64,000 nucleotides of DNA from Pedobacter sp. AJM (GCF_002197755.1 NZ_NHOT01000001.1:682001-746000), one strand, 5' to 3'; shown: positions 1 through 8,800, counted from the stretch's first letter. Translations and numbers: made by a program. The notes: generated by a model not told the origin, from the sequence alone.

Positions 1-300
1 CAGAGTTTAGCTGCATCATTAAATCAATACCCTGATACTGATATTAAAATCATCGGGCATACAGATAGCAAAGGTACTGAAACTTACAATCAGGGATTAT
101 CAGAAAGAAGAGCTGCAGCAGTTAAAGCTTATGCCGTTTCTCAGGGTGTTCCATCTTCAAGACTGGTAACTATTGGTAAAGGTTTTTCTGAGCCAATTGC
201 TGACAATGAAACAGAAGCCGGCCGTGCAGCAAATCGTCGTGTGGAGATTGTAATCGTTGCAAATGATTCATTAAAACAAACGGCTCAAAAACAAGGATAA
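1..300 (+). CDS. OmpA-family protein, C-terminal part (5' end outside window)
   Basis: The open frame enters from the left edge and ends with TAA at 298-300. The 99 visible residues form an OmpA-like peptidoglycan-binding domain: the GHTDSKGTETYNQGLSERRA segment, then a GKGFSEPIADN stretch and the closing NRRVEIVI signature. In this family the Asp and Arg of these motifs hold the diaminopimelate of the cell wall, so the protein very likely ties the outer membrane to peptidoglycan. A short polar tail (residues QTAQKQG) follows the domain. What precedes the domain is not visible, so it could be a lipoprotein or a barrel-anchored form. A strong terminator follows at 341-370. Confidence 0.93.
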   Translation, partial: QSLAASLNQYPDTDIKIIGHTDSKGTETYNQGLSERRAAAVKAYAVSQGVPSSRLVTIGKGFSEPIADNETEAGRAANRRVEIVIVANDSLKQTAQKQG

Positions 301-340
301 TAAGCAATTACCCTCTACCTATGAGGTCTTCATATATCCA

Positions 341-370
341 CCCCGATGCCAAAAAGCATCGGGGTTTTTT
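341..370 (+). terminator. Rho-independent terminator of the OmpA-domain gene
   Basis: A perfect 9-bp stem CCCCGATGC / GCATCGGGG (341-349 with 356-364) closes a CAAAAA loop and runs directly into six T residues on the plus strand. There is no comparable T tract on the other strand. Confidence 0.9.
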
Positions 371-377
371 ATTTCCC

Positions 378-620
378 TTAATCTGGGTTTTCCAACTGAT
401 CATATTCACCTTTCCAGGCATAGAAGCCAAAAACCACCAAACCTAAACTAATCGGAAAAAAGATAAACAGAATGATCCCCCATTGCAAAATGGTATTCAT
501 TCTTTCTATATCACTATGTGCCAATCCAACTTTATCAATGGCCTGCAAAAACAGGAATGCCATGGCCAACGGGCCTAAAGCTATCCATATAATTCCTAAT
601 AATTTCTTTAACCTGTTCAT
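378..620 (-). CDS. Small two-helix membrane protein coupled to the MFS transporter
   Basis: Eighty residues with two hydrophobic spans (about 7-27 and 45-68) and a charged C-terminal end; no catalytic motif is seen. The ATG at 618-620 lies one base past the stop of the upstream transporter gene, so the pair is almost certainly translated together. That coupling suggests an accessory subunit or a stability factor for the transporter, which is an inference. I do not recognise a characterised family. Confidence 0.8.
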   Translation of the reverse strand: MNRLKKLLGIIWIALGPLAMAFLFLQAIDKVGLAHSDIERMNTILQWGIILFIFFPISLGLVVFGFYAWKGEYDQLENPD

Positions 621-621
621 A

Positions 622-2142
622 TTAATCGTTTATGCTTTCATCCTTCTTGTTAGATAAATAAACTGTTCCTATAATTAAACTCAGCGTGGCAATTCCGATA
701 GGATACCACAAACCGGAGAGCGGTGTGGAGCCAGAAAAACTGGCTATTAAAGTGGCAATAAATGGCACTAAACCTCCAAATACGCCATTACCAATGTGGT
801 ATGGGAGCGACATGGAAGTGTACCTGATTTTGGTTGGAAAGAGTTCAACCAGAAATGCGGCAATAGGGCCATACACCATCGTAACCAGTAAAATCTGAAA
901 GAAAATAAGTCCGACAAACTTCCAGAAGATGGATGTTGGTAAAATTTTATCTTTAATGATTTCTTTTCCTGTAAGAATTCCTGAAGTCTTTGAAATTGTA
1001 TCTGCCTGAACACGGTTAAAAGATGCACCATTAGAGAGTAAAACTTTAGTGGTAGCCGTATAAAGACTATCAGGTGTTCCGTCAATTAACTCACGTTTAA
1101 CCGAAGGCTTGCTGTAGTTTGCCAAACTTAAATCCATTTTGGAAGTATCCGTATCATCTAAAAAGGTTTGATAAATAGGCCGGTAAAAAATAATCCCAAG
1201 CAGCATTCCGCCCAGCATAATCCACTTCCGACCCACCCGGTCGCTCCAGGCACCAAAAATTACAAAAAAGGGTGTGGCAAAGGCAATGCCCCATAGCAAA
1301 ATATATCTTGAATCATTAAAATTAAGCTTGCAGGTATTTTCCAGAAAAGATTGAGCATAAAACTGCCCCGTGTACCAGATCACTCCCTGCCCCATAGTTG
1401 CTCCAAATAAAGCCAGTAAGACCATTTTAAAGTTGGCTTTGTTATTAAAACTTTCTTTCAGTGGGTTCTTAGATACATTTCCTTCTGCTTTTAATTTAGA
1501 AAACATGGGCGATTCATGCATTTTCATCCGGATATAGATGGATACCACTACCAGTAAAATCGATAATAAAAAAGGAATCCGCCAGCCCCAATCGGCAAAA
1601 GTATCAGCCCCTAAAACATTTTTGGTCATTACGATAATACCCAAAGAAAGAAATAAGCCCAATGTTGCAGTGGTTTGAATCCAGCTGGTGAAGAATCCCC
1701 GCTTATTTTTTGGGGCATGTTCAGCCACGTACGTTGCCGCACCACCGTATTCCCCGCCAAGTGCCAACCCCTGGATTAACCTCAACACCAATACTAAAAC
1801 CGGAGCAGCATAACCAATGCTTTTATAAGAAGGTACTAAACCAATTAGAAAGGTTGAGCCCCCCATGAGGACCAATGTCAGTAGAAAAGTATATTTCCTG
1901 CCTATTAAATCACCCAGCCGCCCAAAAACCAAAGCACCAAACGGACGGACAATAAAACCCGCAGCAAAAATAGCAAGCGTATTGATCAGTGCTGAAGCAC
2001 CGGCATCTTTTGGAAAAAGCTGATCGCCAATAATGACAGCTAAACTGCCGAAAATATAAAAATCATACCATTCAATCAATGTGCCCAGTGAAGAGGCACC
2101 TATCACTTTAAAAATACTATTCTTAGGTAATGCTTCGCTCAT
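622..2142 (-). CDS. MFS transporter, metabolite:H+ symporter (MHS) type
   Basis: 506 residues with about 12 membrane spans. The loop motif GRLGDLIGRKYT is the MFS motif A, and the N-terminal GTLIEWYDFYIFG segment is typical of the MHS branch (ShiA, ProP, KgtP relatives), which import organic acids or osmolytes with protons. A second GAWSDRVGRKW motif marks the other half. The protein is longer than usual for the family (about 430-500) because a hydrophilic stretch of roughly 75 residues (starting near FLDDTDTSK) sits between membrane spans in the C-terminal half. Substrate is not predictable. It is followed at one base by the small membrane gene. Confidence 0.9.
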   Translation of the reverse strand: MSEALPKNSIFKVIGASSLGTLIEWYDFYIFGSLAVIIGDQLFPKDAGASALINTLAIFAAGFIVRPFGALVFGRLGDLIGRKYTFLLTLVLMGGSTFLIGLVPSYKSIGYAAPVLVLVLRLIQGLALGGEYGGAATYVAEHAPKNKRGFFTSWIQTTATLGLFLSLGIIVMTKNVLGADTFADWGWRIPFLLSILLVVVSIYIRMKMHESPMFSKLKAEGNVSKNPLKESFNNKANFKMVLLALFGATMGQGVIWYTGQFYAQSFLENTCKLNFNDSRYILLWGIAFATPFFVIFGAWSDRVGRKWIMLGGMLLGIIFYRPIYQTFLDDTDTSKMDLSLANYSKPSVKRELIDGTPDSLYTATTKVLLSNGASFNRVQADTISKTSGILTGKEIIKDKILPTSIFWKFVGLIFFQILLVTMVYGPIAAFLVELFPTKIRYTSMSLPYHIGNGVFGGLVPFIATLIASFSGSTPLSGLWYPIGIATLSLIIGTVYLSNKKDESIND

Positions 2143-2231
2143 AAACAGAATATTTGGTTTCCGAATATAAACATTTGAGTGGTAAAAAGATTAGTGATGA
2201 TTTAAATTAGAATAGTAAAGCATTTTGGCCA

Positions 2232-2239
2232 TAGTTTTG
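2232..2239 (+). promoter_or_regulatory. Candidate -7 element for the bestrophin-like gene
   Basis: TAGTTTTG fits the Bacteroidota -7 consensus TAnnTTTG and lies 25 bases before the ATG at 2265. No convincing -33 TTTG is seen at the usual distance. Confidence 0.5.
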
Positions 2240-2264
2240 TACTTTCATACCGAAAATCATATAT

Positions 2265-3155
2265 ATGCTTTTAATACAAAATATCAGACTCAGTAGAATT
2301 TTAAGAAATACATGGCAGGTTGACCTCATTATGATTGCCTCCTGCACTGCGGCTTATCTCATTCGTGAATATTTAATTGCGCATCATTTTGAAATTCCTT
2401 CCATTATTCCTACCGTTTTAGGTACGGCAATTGCTTTTTTTATCGGCTTTAATAATAACCAGGCTTATGACAGGTGGTGGGAAGCCAGAAAAATATGGGG
2501 TGCCATCGTAAATGATTCCCGCTCTTATGCAAGGGCCTTGATTAATTATGTAGATGATGATGAAGCAAGTACCAAAAGGATTATTTTCAGGCATATTGCT
2601 TTTCTTTATGCGCTTAAAGCGAGCTTACGTAGTACTGTAGATGAAATTTACATTAAATATTTACCTCCTGAAGAACTGATTGAAGTTCGCAAACATTCAA
2701 ATGTGCACAATGCAATACTAAATATCCAGTCGAGAGAATTACAAAAACTGTCTAAAGAAAATAAAATTGACGGCTTCAGGTTTATTGAGATCAATGAAAT
2801 GCTGGTTCGATTTTCAGATTCAATGGGCATGAGTGAGCGGATTAAAAACACCATTTTCCCTACCACCTACACTTATTTGACTAAAGTGTTTATCTGGCTT
2901 TTCGTTGTTACCTTTACACTGGTAATTAGCCAGTCTGCCGGGCCAGCTTCTATCTTTTTAGGCTGGTTAATTGGTTTTGTTTTCGTTTCTACTCAGATTA
3001 ATGGAATGAGCCTGGTAGATCCTTTTGAAAATAATTCTGCAGGAATTCCATTGAATCAAATCACCAGAACAATTGAAATTAATCTGCTGCAAATGCTGGA
3101 AGAAACTGATATTCCAGACCCTATAAAACCAATTAATGAAGAATATGTGCTCTAA
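2265..3155 (+). CDS. Bestrophin-family (UPF0187) channel protein
   Basis: 296 residues, the usual bacterial bestrophin length. Four hydrophobic spans are visible (around 20-38, 45-62, and two near 205-240). The family hallmark is the stretch GFNNNQAYDRWWEARK after the second span, followed by W-G-A-I-VNDSR. Bacterial bestrophins studied so far form pentameric ion channels in the inner membrane. Near the C-terminus the DPFENN motif matches the acidic element that contributes to calcium binding in animal relatives. It is a lone gene, divergent from the MFS transporter. Confidence 0.92.
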   Translation: MLLIQNIRLSRILRNTWQVDLIMIASCTAAYLIREYLIAHHFEIPSIIPTVLGTAIAFFIGFNNNQAYDRWWEARKIWGAIVNDSRSYARALINYVDDDEASTKRIIFRHIAFLYALKASLRSTVDEIYIKYLPPEELIEVRKHSNVHNAILNIQSRELQKLSKENKIDGFRFIEINEMLVRFSDSMGMSERIKNTIFPTTYTYLTKVFIWLFVVTFTLVISQSAGPASIFLGWLIGFVFVSTQINGMSLVDPFENNSAGIPLNQITRTIEINLLQMLEETDIPDPIKPINEEYVL

Positions 3156-3216
3156 GATTTATTCTTAAAAAGATATAGACTTTAAATTAAAGTTGGGAAG
3201 TTCAATGGTGATTTCA

Positions 3217-3993
3217 CTATTTCTTTGGCATATTTCTGAGTTCAATCGGTTTCTTCGTATTCTTTTTCATCTTGAGGTTAAGCATTTCTACCAGGACTGA
3301 AAAGGCCATTGCAAAATACACATAACCCTTAGGAATATGCTGATCAAGTCCTTCTGCCAGAAGCGAAACCCCAATTAAAAGTAAGAAAGAAAGGGCAAGC
3401 ATTTTAACTGTTGGATGGTTATTCACAAACTCACTGATTTTACCGGCAGAAAACATCATGATAATTACGGCGATGACTACGGCTGCGATCATAATTTCGA
3501 TATGTTCTGCCATCCCTACTGCAGTGATTACAGAATCTAATGAAAAAACAATATCTAAGATGAGGATCTGAACAATGGTTGCCCAGAACGAATGTACTTT
3601 TGTTTTCCCTTCCTCGTCTTCTTCACCTTCCAGTTTGTGATGAATTTCGTGCGTACTTTTATAAATCAGGAACAATCCGCCAATAATTAAAATCAAATCA
3701 CGGCCTGAAATGGCCAGCTTTTCATACCATTCCCCACCATCAATACCAACCCAGCTTCCGATATTAAACAAAGGAGAAGTAAGCGTCATGATCCAGCTAA
3801 GCGACAGGAGCAACATTACCCTCGTAATCATGGCCAGACCTAAGCCAAGCTGACGGGCTTTTTTCTGCTGGTTTTGAGGTAACTTGCCTGAAAGGATGGA
3901 AATAAAGACGATGTTATCAATGCCCAGAACAATTTCCAGAAGAGTTAAGGTTAAAAGTGAGATCCAGGCTTCCGGAGTACTTAAGAAATCCAT
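3217..3993 (-). CDS. TerC-family integral membrane protein
   Basis: 258 residues and about seven membrane spans. The family motifs are clear: LEIVLGIDNIVFIS near the N-terminus and the inverted counterpart DIVFSLDSVITAVGM in the second half, each with the membrane-embedded acidic residue. A charged cytoplasmic loop rich in E and D (HHKLEGEEDEEGK) separates the halves. TerC/Alx proteins are linked to metal export, manganese in particular, and to tellurite resistance, but no ter partner genes are present here. ATG at 3991-3993. Monocistronic, converging with the bestrophin gene. Confidence 0.93.
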   Translation of the reverse strand: MDFLSTPEAWISLLTLTLLEIVLGIDNIVFISILSGKLPQNQQKKARQLGLGLAMITRVMLLLSLSWIMTLTSPLFNIGSWVGIDGGEWYEKLAISGRDLILIIGGLFLIYKSTHEIHHKLEGEEDEEGKTKVHSFWATIVQILILDIVFSLDSVITAVGMAEHIEIMIAAVVIAVIIMMFSAGKISEFVNNHPTVKMLALSFLLLIGVSLLAEGLDQHIPKGYVYFAMAFSVLVEMLNLKMKKNTKKPIELRNMPKK

Positions 3994-4128
3994 ATGTTAT
4001 TTTATCTGATAAGGCGAAGATAAATAAATCAACCACCTTTTATGGAACAGATGATGTGATATTTTAGTTTTGATCTGCCTGACTAAGATTTTTGATCTCT
4101 GCTTAGTCGCTAATTTTATTCTTTAGAA

Positions 4129-5496
4129 TTATTTTAGCTTCTTGCTCAAAAAATCTATTGCTTTTTTCAGCGCAGGATCATTGTTATTGATTAAATCTTC
4201 CACCTTTGGTACAACCTCAATATCAGGTTTAACGCCATAGCCCACAAATTCGCGTCCGTCAGGATAGGTGTCTTTTTTAGTACACACCCTCACCACTGCC
4301 CCACCTGGAAGATCGAAAAGAAAAGGCTGCCCTGTACTACCACAAGAATTCTGACCAATTTTAATCATGTGTTTCTGGTTATCCGCATAAATCAGAAAAT
4401 CTTCAGCAGCTGATGCGGTATTGTGCCCAATTAATAGCACTGTAGGAACAACTATTCGTTTTGCCGAAAGGTCATTTTTAAGCGGATAATAATCAAAATT
4501 ATAAAAATAATTATCCTGATAGGTCAGTAGCGCTTTTGCATTCCATGAATTATTCACAGTATCTTTAGCCGTTGTGTATTTACCCCATGCTTTAAAAGCA
4601 GAATTTAATTGCCTGGTAAAATATCGTGAGCCATATAACAAACTATCATTGGTCAGGTATTTCAGGATATAGCTTCCAATACCTGTGGTTCCGCCCCCAT
4701 TGCTTCTTAAATCTAAAACCAGGGCTTTTGCCTTGTAAAGTTCTGGCAGTTTAGCCACAAACATAGAATCGATTTTCTCATCGGTAAAAGAGTTTAACGC
4801 TATGTAGGCAATTCCTTTGGTTTCCCATTTAAAACTAAGCAATTTCCCTTCTGAAGGAAAAGCTGGAAAAACTTCGGTTTCCGTAGTTTGTTGATGCGTT
4901 AGGGTAAATGACAATACCTTTCCTTTCGGAGTTTTAATTTTAATTTTAAACTGCGTACCATCCAGCCCCTGCAATAAGGTGCTTATACTGATATCCCGAA
5001 GTCCATAATCCGTTGATGAGGAAATATACGGGGCAACATTTTCGGAAATATATGCAGCCGTAGGCTTGCTGTTTACTTCAATGACCTCACTCCCTATCGG
5101 AATCTCCTCTTTCTTACTGAGATTAACACGGGTAATAATTGCTTTACCAGCCACATTTTCTATGAACAGCCTGTAATCACCAAACTTCGTATTTAAAGGT
5201 TCGAAATCACGTCCGGCAGGCATATAAAGATCAGTATGTCCATCTTTCAGCATGGCCAAAAAACGTTGTAGCTCCCGATAATATTCGTAATCGCTTTTGG
5301 TTTCAGGAATGGTATTGATTAATACTTTATAAGTACTATCCCATTTAATGCGGTCAACTTTATTGAGGTAAACAAAGTTATAATTTACCTCTTGCCACAA
5401 TTTCGATAACCCATAAATTTTATCAGCTTTACTAAGTTTATTTGATTGTGTAAAACTCAGCAAGGGCATAAGCATTAAAAGGAAAAATTTTTTCAT
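4129..5496 (-). CDS. Secreted S41-family (C-terminal-processing-like) peptidase
   Basis: 455 residues with an N-terminal signal peptide (MKKFFLLMLMPLLSFTQS). After a helical N-terminal domain holding the KDGHTDL motif (H87), a PDZ-like region spans about 100-195 and the protease core about 225-430. The core has LDLRSNGGGTTG (oxyanion region) and NTASAAED with the likely nucleophile S362. Closest in style to tricorn-like/TSPc peptidases, cutting unfolded or tailed proteins in the periplasm. Substrate unknown. It lies 134 bp downstream of the DUF4097 gene with a terminator between, so it is probably its own unit. Confidence 0.9.
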   Translation of the reverse strand: MKKFFLLMLMPLLSFTQSNKLSKADKIYGLSKLWQEVNYNFVYLNKVDRIKWDSTYKVLINTIPETKSDYEYYRELQRFLAMLKDGHTDLYMPAGRDFEPLNTKFGDYRLFIENVAGKAIITRVNLSKKEEIPIGSEVIEVNSKPTAAYISENVAPYISSSTDYGLRDISISTLLQGLDGTQFKIKIKTPKGKVLSFTLTHQQTTETEVFPAFPSEGKLLSFKWETKGIAYIALNSFTDEKIDSMFVAKLPELYKAKALVLDLRSNGGGTTGIGSYILKYLTNDSLLYGSRYFTRQLNSAFKAWGKYTTAKDTVNNSWNAKALLTYQDNYFYNFDYYPLKNDLSAKRIVVPTVLLIGHNTASAAEDFLIYADNQKHMIKIGQNSCGSTGQPFLFDLPGGAVVRVCTKKDTYPDGREFVGYGVKPDIEVVPKVEDLINNNDPALKKAIDFLSKKLK

Positions 5497-5570
5497 GAAA
5501 TTAAAAAGTAAACAGCTATTGAAAATTATGCTTAATTTATCTCCTTTAATTTACTAAACTAGTTATTGTT

Positions 5571-5602
5571 AAAACAATAAGCCTTCCCAAATGCGGAAAG
5601 GC
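5571..5602 (-). terminator. Terminator after the DUF4097-type gene
   Basis: On the minus strand GCCTTTCC and GGAAGGC pair with one bulged base around a CATTTG loop (plus 5581-5602), then TTATTGTTTT follows. It ends the sigma/anti-sigma/DUF4097 block before the peptidase gene. Confidence 0.6.
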
Positions 5603-5630
5603 CTGTTTAGCTCATCTAACCTGTAAATTC

Positions 5631-6920
5631 TTATTTAAAAGTAACCGAACCGTAACTGGTTTTAATATTTACATTTCCAGTGCTACCATTCCCGATTTTA
5701 CCGGAATACCGCTTATCCTCATCATCTTTGCTGGTTAATGAAGCGGATACATTTGATCCGAATTTAAAGCCGGCATAAGAAGTAGACACATTAAAGTTCC
5801 CATTATATCGCTCTGCAAACCCCAAACCAACACTAACATATTCACCGGCAAAGGTAAAGCTTTTGCAGGCAGGCGTAATTTCATTCACATTTAAACGGTT
5901 ATAATCCATTTTAATATTGGCATCACCGTTAACAGAACCCAAAGTGACATTTGAATATTCAGCATCCACTGCAATTTTACCTGCAGATGCGATGGTCAGG
6001 TCTGCATATGCTTGTTTAGCTACCATATTTCCCCTGATGGTATTAATGTTCACCTTGGCGTATTCTGTATTTAACAATAAATTCCCCCCAATGGTACCCA
6101 CGTTTAAGCCTTTACCATATTGAATGCTCAAATCAGCAGACCTGCGGATGGTATTGATATTAACGCCGACATACTCTGCATCCAATTCTAAAGTCCCTGC
6201 GCTGCCAATATTCACGGGGCCATTATAACTGTGCTTAACTACACCCGCATTTAATTCCCGGATATCGCATTTACCATATTGTACATTAATATAATTGTTG
6301 CTGTTGTTCAGGCTGCCCACAAGTAAATTACCATATTGCACTTTTAAAGAGGTTGGGCCAGTAAAGTTGCCTACTTCCACATTACCATACTGTTGAATAA
6401 GCTGAAGTGAATTTGCGGCAGGCATGTAAACCACATAGTTGATTTTAACCTCTCTGCGCCAGCTGGTGACACCATTTCTCGTTCCCCGTCCATAACGGCC
6501 ATCTCTTTCACTCATATTGGTTTTAACTGCAACCATATCTCCATTTTTGCTGGCATCAATGGTAACAGCATCAATCATTTTTTGCGCATCCCCATCAGAA
6601 TTGCTGAAAGCCCTAATATCTACATCTACCTTAACCTCTTTTTTATCCCAGGTTTTAATGGTAATGGTACCGTATTGGTTATTCAGGTTTACTTTATCAT
6701 TGATATCGACATTGAAACTTTTACTGAAAGATTTAAACTTTTCAGTATCGCCGCCCTGCTTATCCTGTTTTAAAGACACAGTAGCATTAACATTGGCGGG
6801 AGTGGAAACCTTTGAATTTACCACATAGCTTTCAGTGGGTAACTGCATCACAACAGTTTCCTGTGCATCACTTTTAACGGCAAAGAGCGCCATCAAGGCT
6901 AATAATATTTTTATTTTCAT
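5631..6920 (-). CDS. Secreted DUF4097-type beta-solenoid (adhesin-like) protein
   Basis: 429 residues with a signal peptide (MKIKILLALMALFAVKSDAQ). From about residue 75 onward the chain is built of roughly 20-residue units, each opening with an aromatic-Tyr-like step such as QYGNVEV, QYGNLLV, EYAKVNI, AYADLTI, EYSNVTL, SYGSVTF. This is the right-handed beta-helix pattern of the DUF4097 'putative adhesin' group. No catalytic residues are apparent. It follows an ECF sigma/anti-sigma pair by 125 bp, a common arrangement in Bacteroidota, so it may be a target of that sigma factor. Whether it stays in the periplasm or is exposed is unknown. Confidence 0.82.
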   Translation of the reverse strand: MKIKILLALMALFAVKSDAQETVVMQLPTESYVVNSKVSTPANVNATVSLKQDKQGGDTEKFKSFSKSFNVDINDKVNLNNQYGTITIKTWDKKEVKVDVDIRAFSNSDGDAQKMIDAVTIDASKNGDMVAVKTNMSERDGRYGRGTRNGVTSWRREVKINYVVYMPAANSLQLIQQYGNVEVGNFTGPTSLKVQYGNLLVGSLNNSNNYINVQYGKCDIRELNAGVVKHSYNGPVNIGSAGTLELDAEYVGVNINTIRRSADLSIQYGKGLNVGTIGGNLLLNTEYAKVNINTIRGNMVAKQAYADLTIASAGKIAVDAEYSNVTLGSVNGDANIKMDYNRLNVNEITPACKSFTFAGEYVSVGLGFAERYNGNFNVSTSYAGFKFGSNVSASLTSKDDEDKRYSGKIGNGSTGNVNIKTSYGSVTFK

Positions 6921-7045
6921 GATGTTTATTATAAATGATGGCCTAAACCTGCCGGCGGACTAAAACCATCATATGTTATATTTAATAACAGGTATCAAAT
7001 GAGCAATGCACCCATTTTATACTTGAATTTCGAATTGTCTTTTAC

Positions 7046-7573
7046 CTAAATCTGATTTACTTTTTTATAGTCGTCTACCTGGTTGATGATCAGGAGTTGC
7101 TGTTTTAACAATTGCAATTGAATTTCGCGATTTTTAACCATGGCCTTCACTACAAACGTTTGATTAGGAGAAGCAGGAAGTTCATTTTTTAAACGTTCAT
7201 ATTCTTCATCCAGTTTCCTTAAATCTGCCGTAAATTTTTTATATAACTCCGGATTTGCAGCAGCAAAAATAGCCAGACTATCTTTCTTCTCTACAATCAG
7301 GCCTGCAAACTGAACTTCTTTCTTTGCATAAACAGTATTTACATCAGCGATTTCTATTTCGCCGCTTTGCATCTTTCCTGCGTAGAACCAGCCTAAACTG
7401 AAAACAACCACTATTGCTGCTGCTACACTCATCCATAAGTATAGCTTTACCGGCTTTTTTTCTTTTTTCTGATCCAGTTTTTGTTCAATTTTTGCCCAAA
7501 GTGCCGGCGATGGTTCCATCATATCGAAAGATCTCCGGTTCTCTTTAACAAAGGTTTCTAATCTATTATTCAT
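7046..7573 (-). CDS. Membrane-bound anti-sigma factor-like protein
   Basis: 175 residues. A cytoplasmic N-terminal part (1-45) contains ENRRSFDMMEPSPALWAKIEQKL, then one membrane span (about 46-66, LYLWMSVAAAIVVVFSLGWF) and a periplasmic helical domain of about 105 residues rich in charged residues. The ATG at 7573 overlaps the end of the sigma gene by 8 bases, giving translational coupling. By position and topology it should hold the sigma factor at the membrane until an envelope signal arrives. It lacks the FecR domain used with SusC-type receptors, so the signal is probably different. Confidence 0.8.
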   Translation of the reverse strand: MNNRLETFVKENRRSFDMMEPSPALWAKIEQKLDQKKEKKPVKLYLWMSVAAAIVVVFSLGWFYAGKMQSGEIEIADVNTVYAKKEVQFAGLIVEKKDSLAIFAAANPELYKKFTADLRKLDEEYERLKNELPASPNQTFVVKAMVKNREIQLQLLKQQLLIINQVDDYKKVNQI

Positions 7574-8123
7574 CTCTCATCCCTTTCAGTTCTAATATGC
7601 TTTTTAATTTCTTTTTTGCCCTCATGTATTGCGTGCGACTGGTATTTTCACTAATTTTTAAAATATGTGATATTTCTTCATGATCATAGCCTTCTAACAG
7701 GTATAGACTTAAAACCACCCTGTAACCATCTGGCAATTCAGTAATTGCTTTTCTAACCTCTTCAACTTGTAAACGGATATCATAATCGTCGAAGCTGATT
7801 TCATCAGGCACTTCAGACACCTCATCAGTGCTCACAAATTCCATTTTACGTTTTCGCAGATAATTAATGGATTTGTTAATCACGATCTGTTTCAGCCATA
7901 AACCAAATGTTGTTTCCTGTCTAAAATCAACAATCCTGGTAAAGGCATCCAAAAAGGATTCCTGTAAAACATCTTCAGCCTCTTCTTCGTAATTTAAAAT
8001 CCGCAAGGCTACATTATACATCGCTTTCGCATACAGTTTGTATAAATCAAACTGTGCTGCACGGCTGCCCTGCATGCATGCTTTTACCAATTCCAGGTTT
8101 TTATCGATATATACCGTTTCCAA
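7566..8123 (-). CDS. ECF-type RNA polymerase sigma factor
   Basis: 185 residues. Region 2 runs about 20-85 with AEDVLQESFLDAFTRI (-10 recognition/core binding), and region 4 about 125-175 with ELPDGYRVVLSLYLLEGYDHEEISHIL followed by a helix-turn-helix. No signal-sensing extension. The frame opens with TTG at 8123; the first in-frame ATG (codon 17, within KACMQG) would remove part of region 2, and no ATG exists upstream before a stop near 8160, so TTG is the best start. It is transcribed with the anti-sigma gene and is likely autoregulated, as usual for ECF systems. Confidence 0.9.
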   Translation of the reverse strand: METVYIDKNLELVKACMQGSRAAQFDLYKLYAKAMYNVALRILNYEEEAEDVLQESFLDAFTRIVDFRQETTFGLWLKQIVINKSINYLRKRKMEFVSTDEVSEVPDEISFDDYDIRLQVEEVRKAITELPDGYRVVLSLYLLEGYDHEEISHILKISENTSRTQYMRAKKKLKSILELKGMRDE

Positions 8124-8321
8124 AATTTCGAAGATTCTGATGATAAGACATAAGGGAATTTAAAACGTTGCATCAATGTATAAAAAAGTTTAAATAAACC
8201 TTGTACCTGTAAACTTTAATAAAAACCATCAAATCTTTTACGCACTTTATCTGTTAATCCGAAAGAGGATCACCCCTCATTATTATTTTTAAAGCTTCAT
8301 GCAAACTTTTAACTTCATGCC

Positions 8322-8723
8322 ATGGAAATTGATTTAATCATAAACGAACTGGATACTGTACACCAAAAAGCTAATCTGGCTTTTGAAAGAAAAGATATTA
8401 GCCTATACATGAGCCAATTTGATGATGGCATACAATACAGCAATGCCGATGCCACCGTGTATGACAGAAAAGAACTGGTTTACCAAACCGAAAAGTATTT
8501 TAAAAAAACAAAAGAGATTTCTACCACACACTATCGGCTAAGATCATCCATTGATGGTGAAATAGTATCCGAAAAGATTGCCAGGAAAACAGTTGTTCAA
8601 GTGAAAGGAATAGTCTTCTCTAAAAAACAAACCATCCAAACAGAGGAAATTTTCCAATGGAAGAATATGGGGGGCAACTGGAAAGTAATAGCCGTACAGG
8701 TAATCCTGGAAGAGAAATATTAG
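8322..8723 (+). CDS. NTF2-like / SnoaL-like small protein
   Basis: 133 residues, no signal peptide. Helical N-terminus (INELDTVHQKANLAFERKDISLYM) followed by beta strands ending in FQWKNMGGNWKVIAVQVILEE, which is the cone-shaped NTF2-like (DUF4440-type) pattern. Such domains bind small ligands or act as isomerases and no specific active site is evident here. Divergent from the sigma factor gene (198 bp between) and 77 bp before the DUF2798 gene. Function unassigned. Confidence 0.7.
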   Translation: MEIDLIINELDTVHQKANLAFERKDISLYMSQFDDGIQYSNADATVYDRKELVYQTEKYFKKTKEISTTHYRLRSSIDGEIVSEKIARKTVVQVKGIVFSKKQTIQTEEIFQWKNMGGNWKVIAVQVILEEKY

Positions 8724-8737
8724 CCCATTTCTATTTA

Positions 8738-8751
8738 TTGACTTACATCAT
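8738..8751 (+). promoter_or_regulatory. Candidate FNR/Crp-type operator of the DUF2798-Crp operon
   Basis: TTGAC-TTAC-ATCAT matches eight of ten informative bases of the TTGAT-N4-ATCAA FNR-like box. Its centre is about 42 bases before the expected start if CATCTTTG (8774-8781) is the -7 element, a class II activator position. The extended 16-mer 8735-8750 recurs at 40678-40693 with the same spacing to the next -7 element. Confidence 0.5.
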
Positions 8752-8773
8752 AGTTTAGCTTTTTTTATCCCTG

Positions 8774-8781
8774 CATCTTTG
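8774..8781 (+). promoter_or_regulatory. Weak -7 element of the DUF2798-Crp operon
   Basis: CATCTTTG differs from TAnnTTTG only at the first base and lies 19 bases before the ATG at 8801. A weak core element fits a promoter that needs an activator. Confidence 0.45.
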
Positions 8782-8800
8782 TCTTAAAAACAAAATTCAT

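Noticed and set aside
472..657. Plus-strand frame antisense to the small membrane gene
   Set aside because: Hydrophobicity is a mirror of the two-span protein on the minus strand; no independent support.
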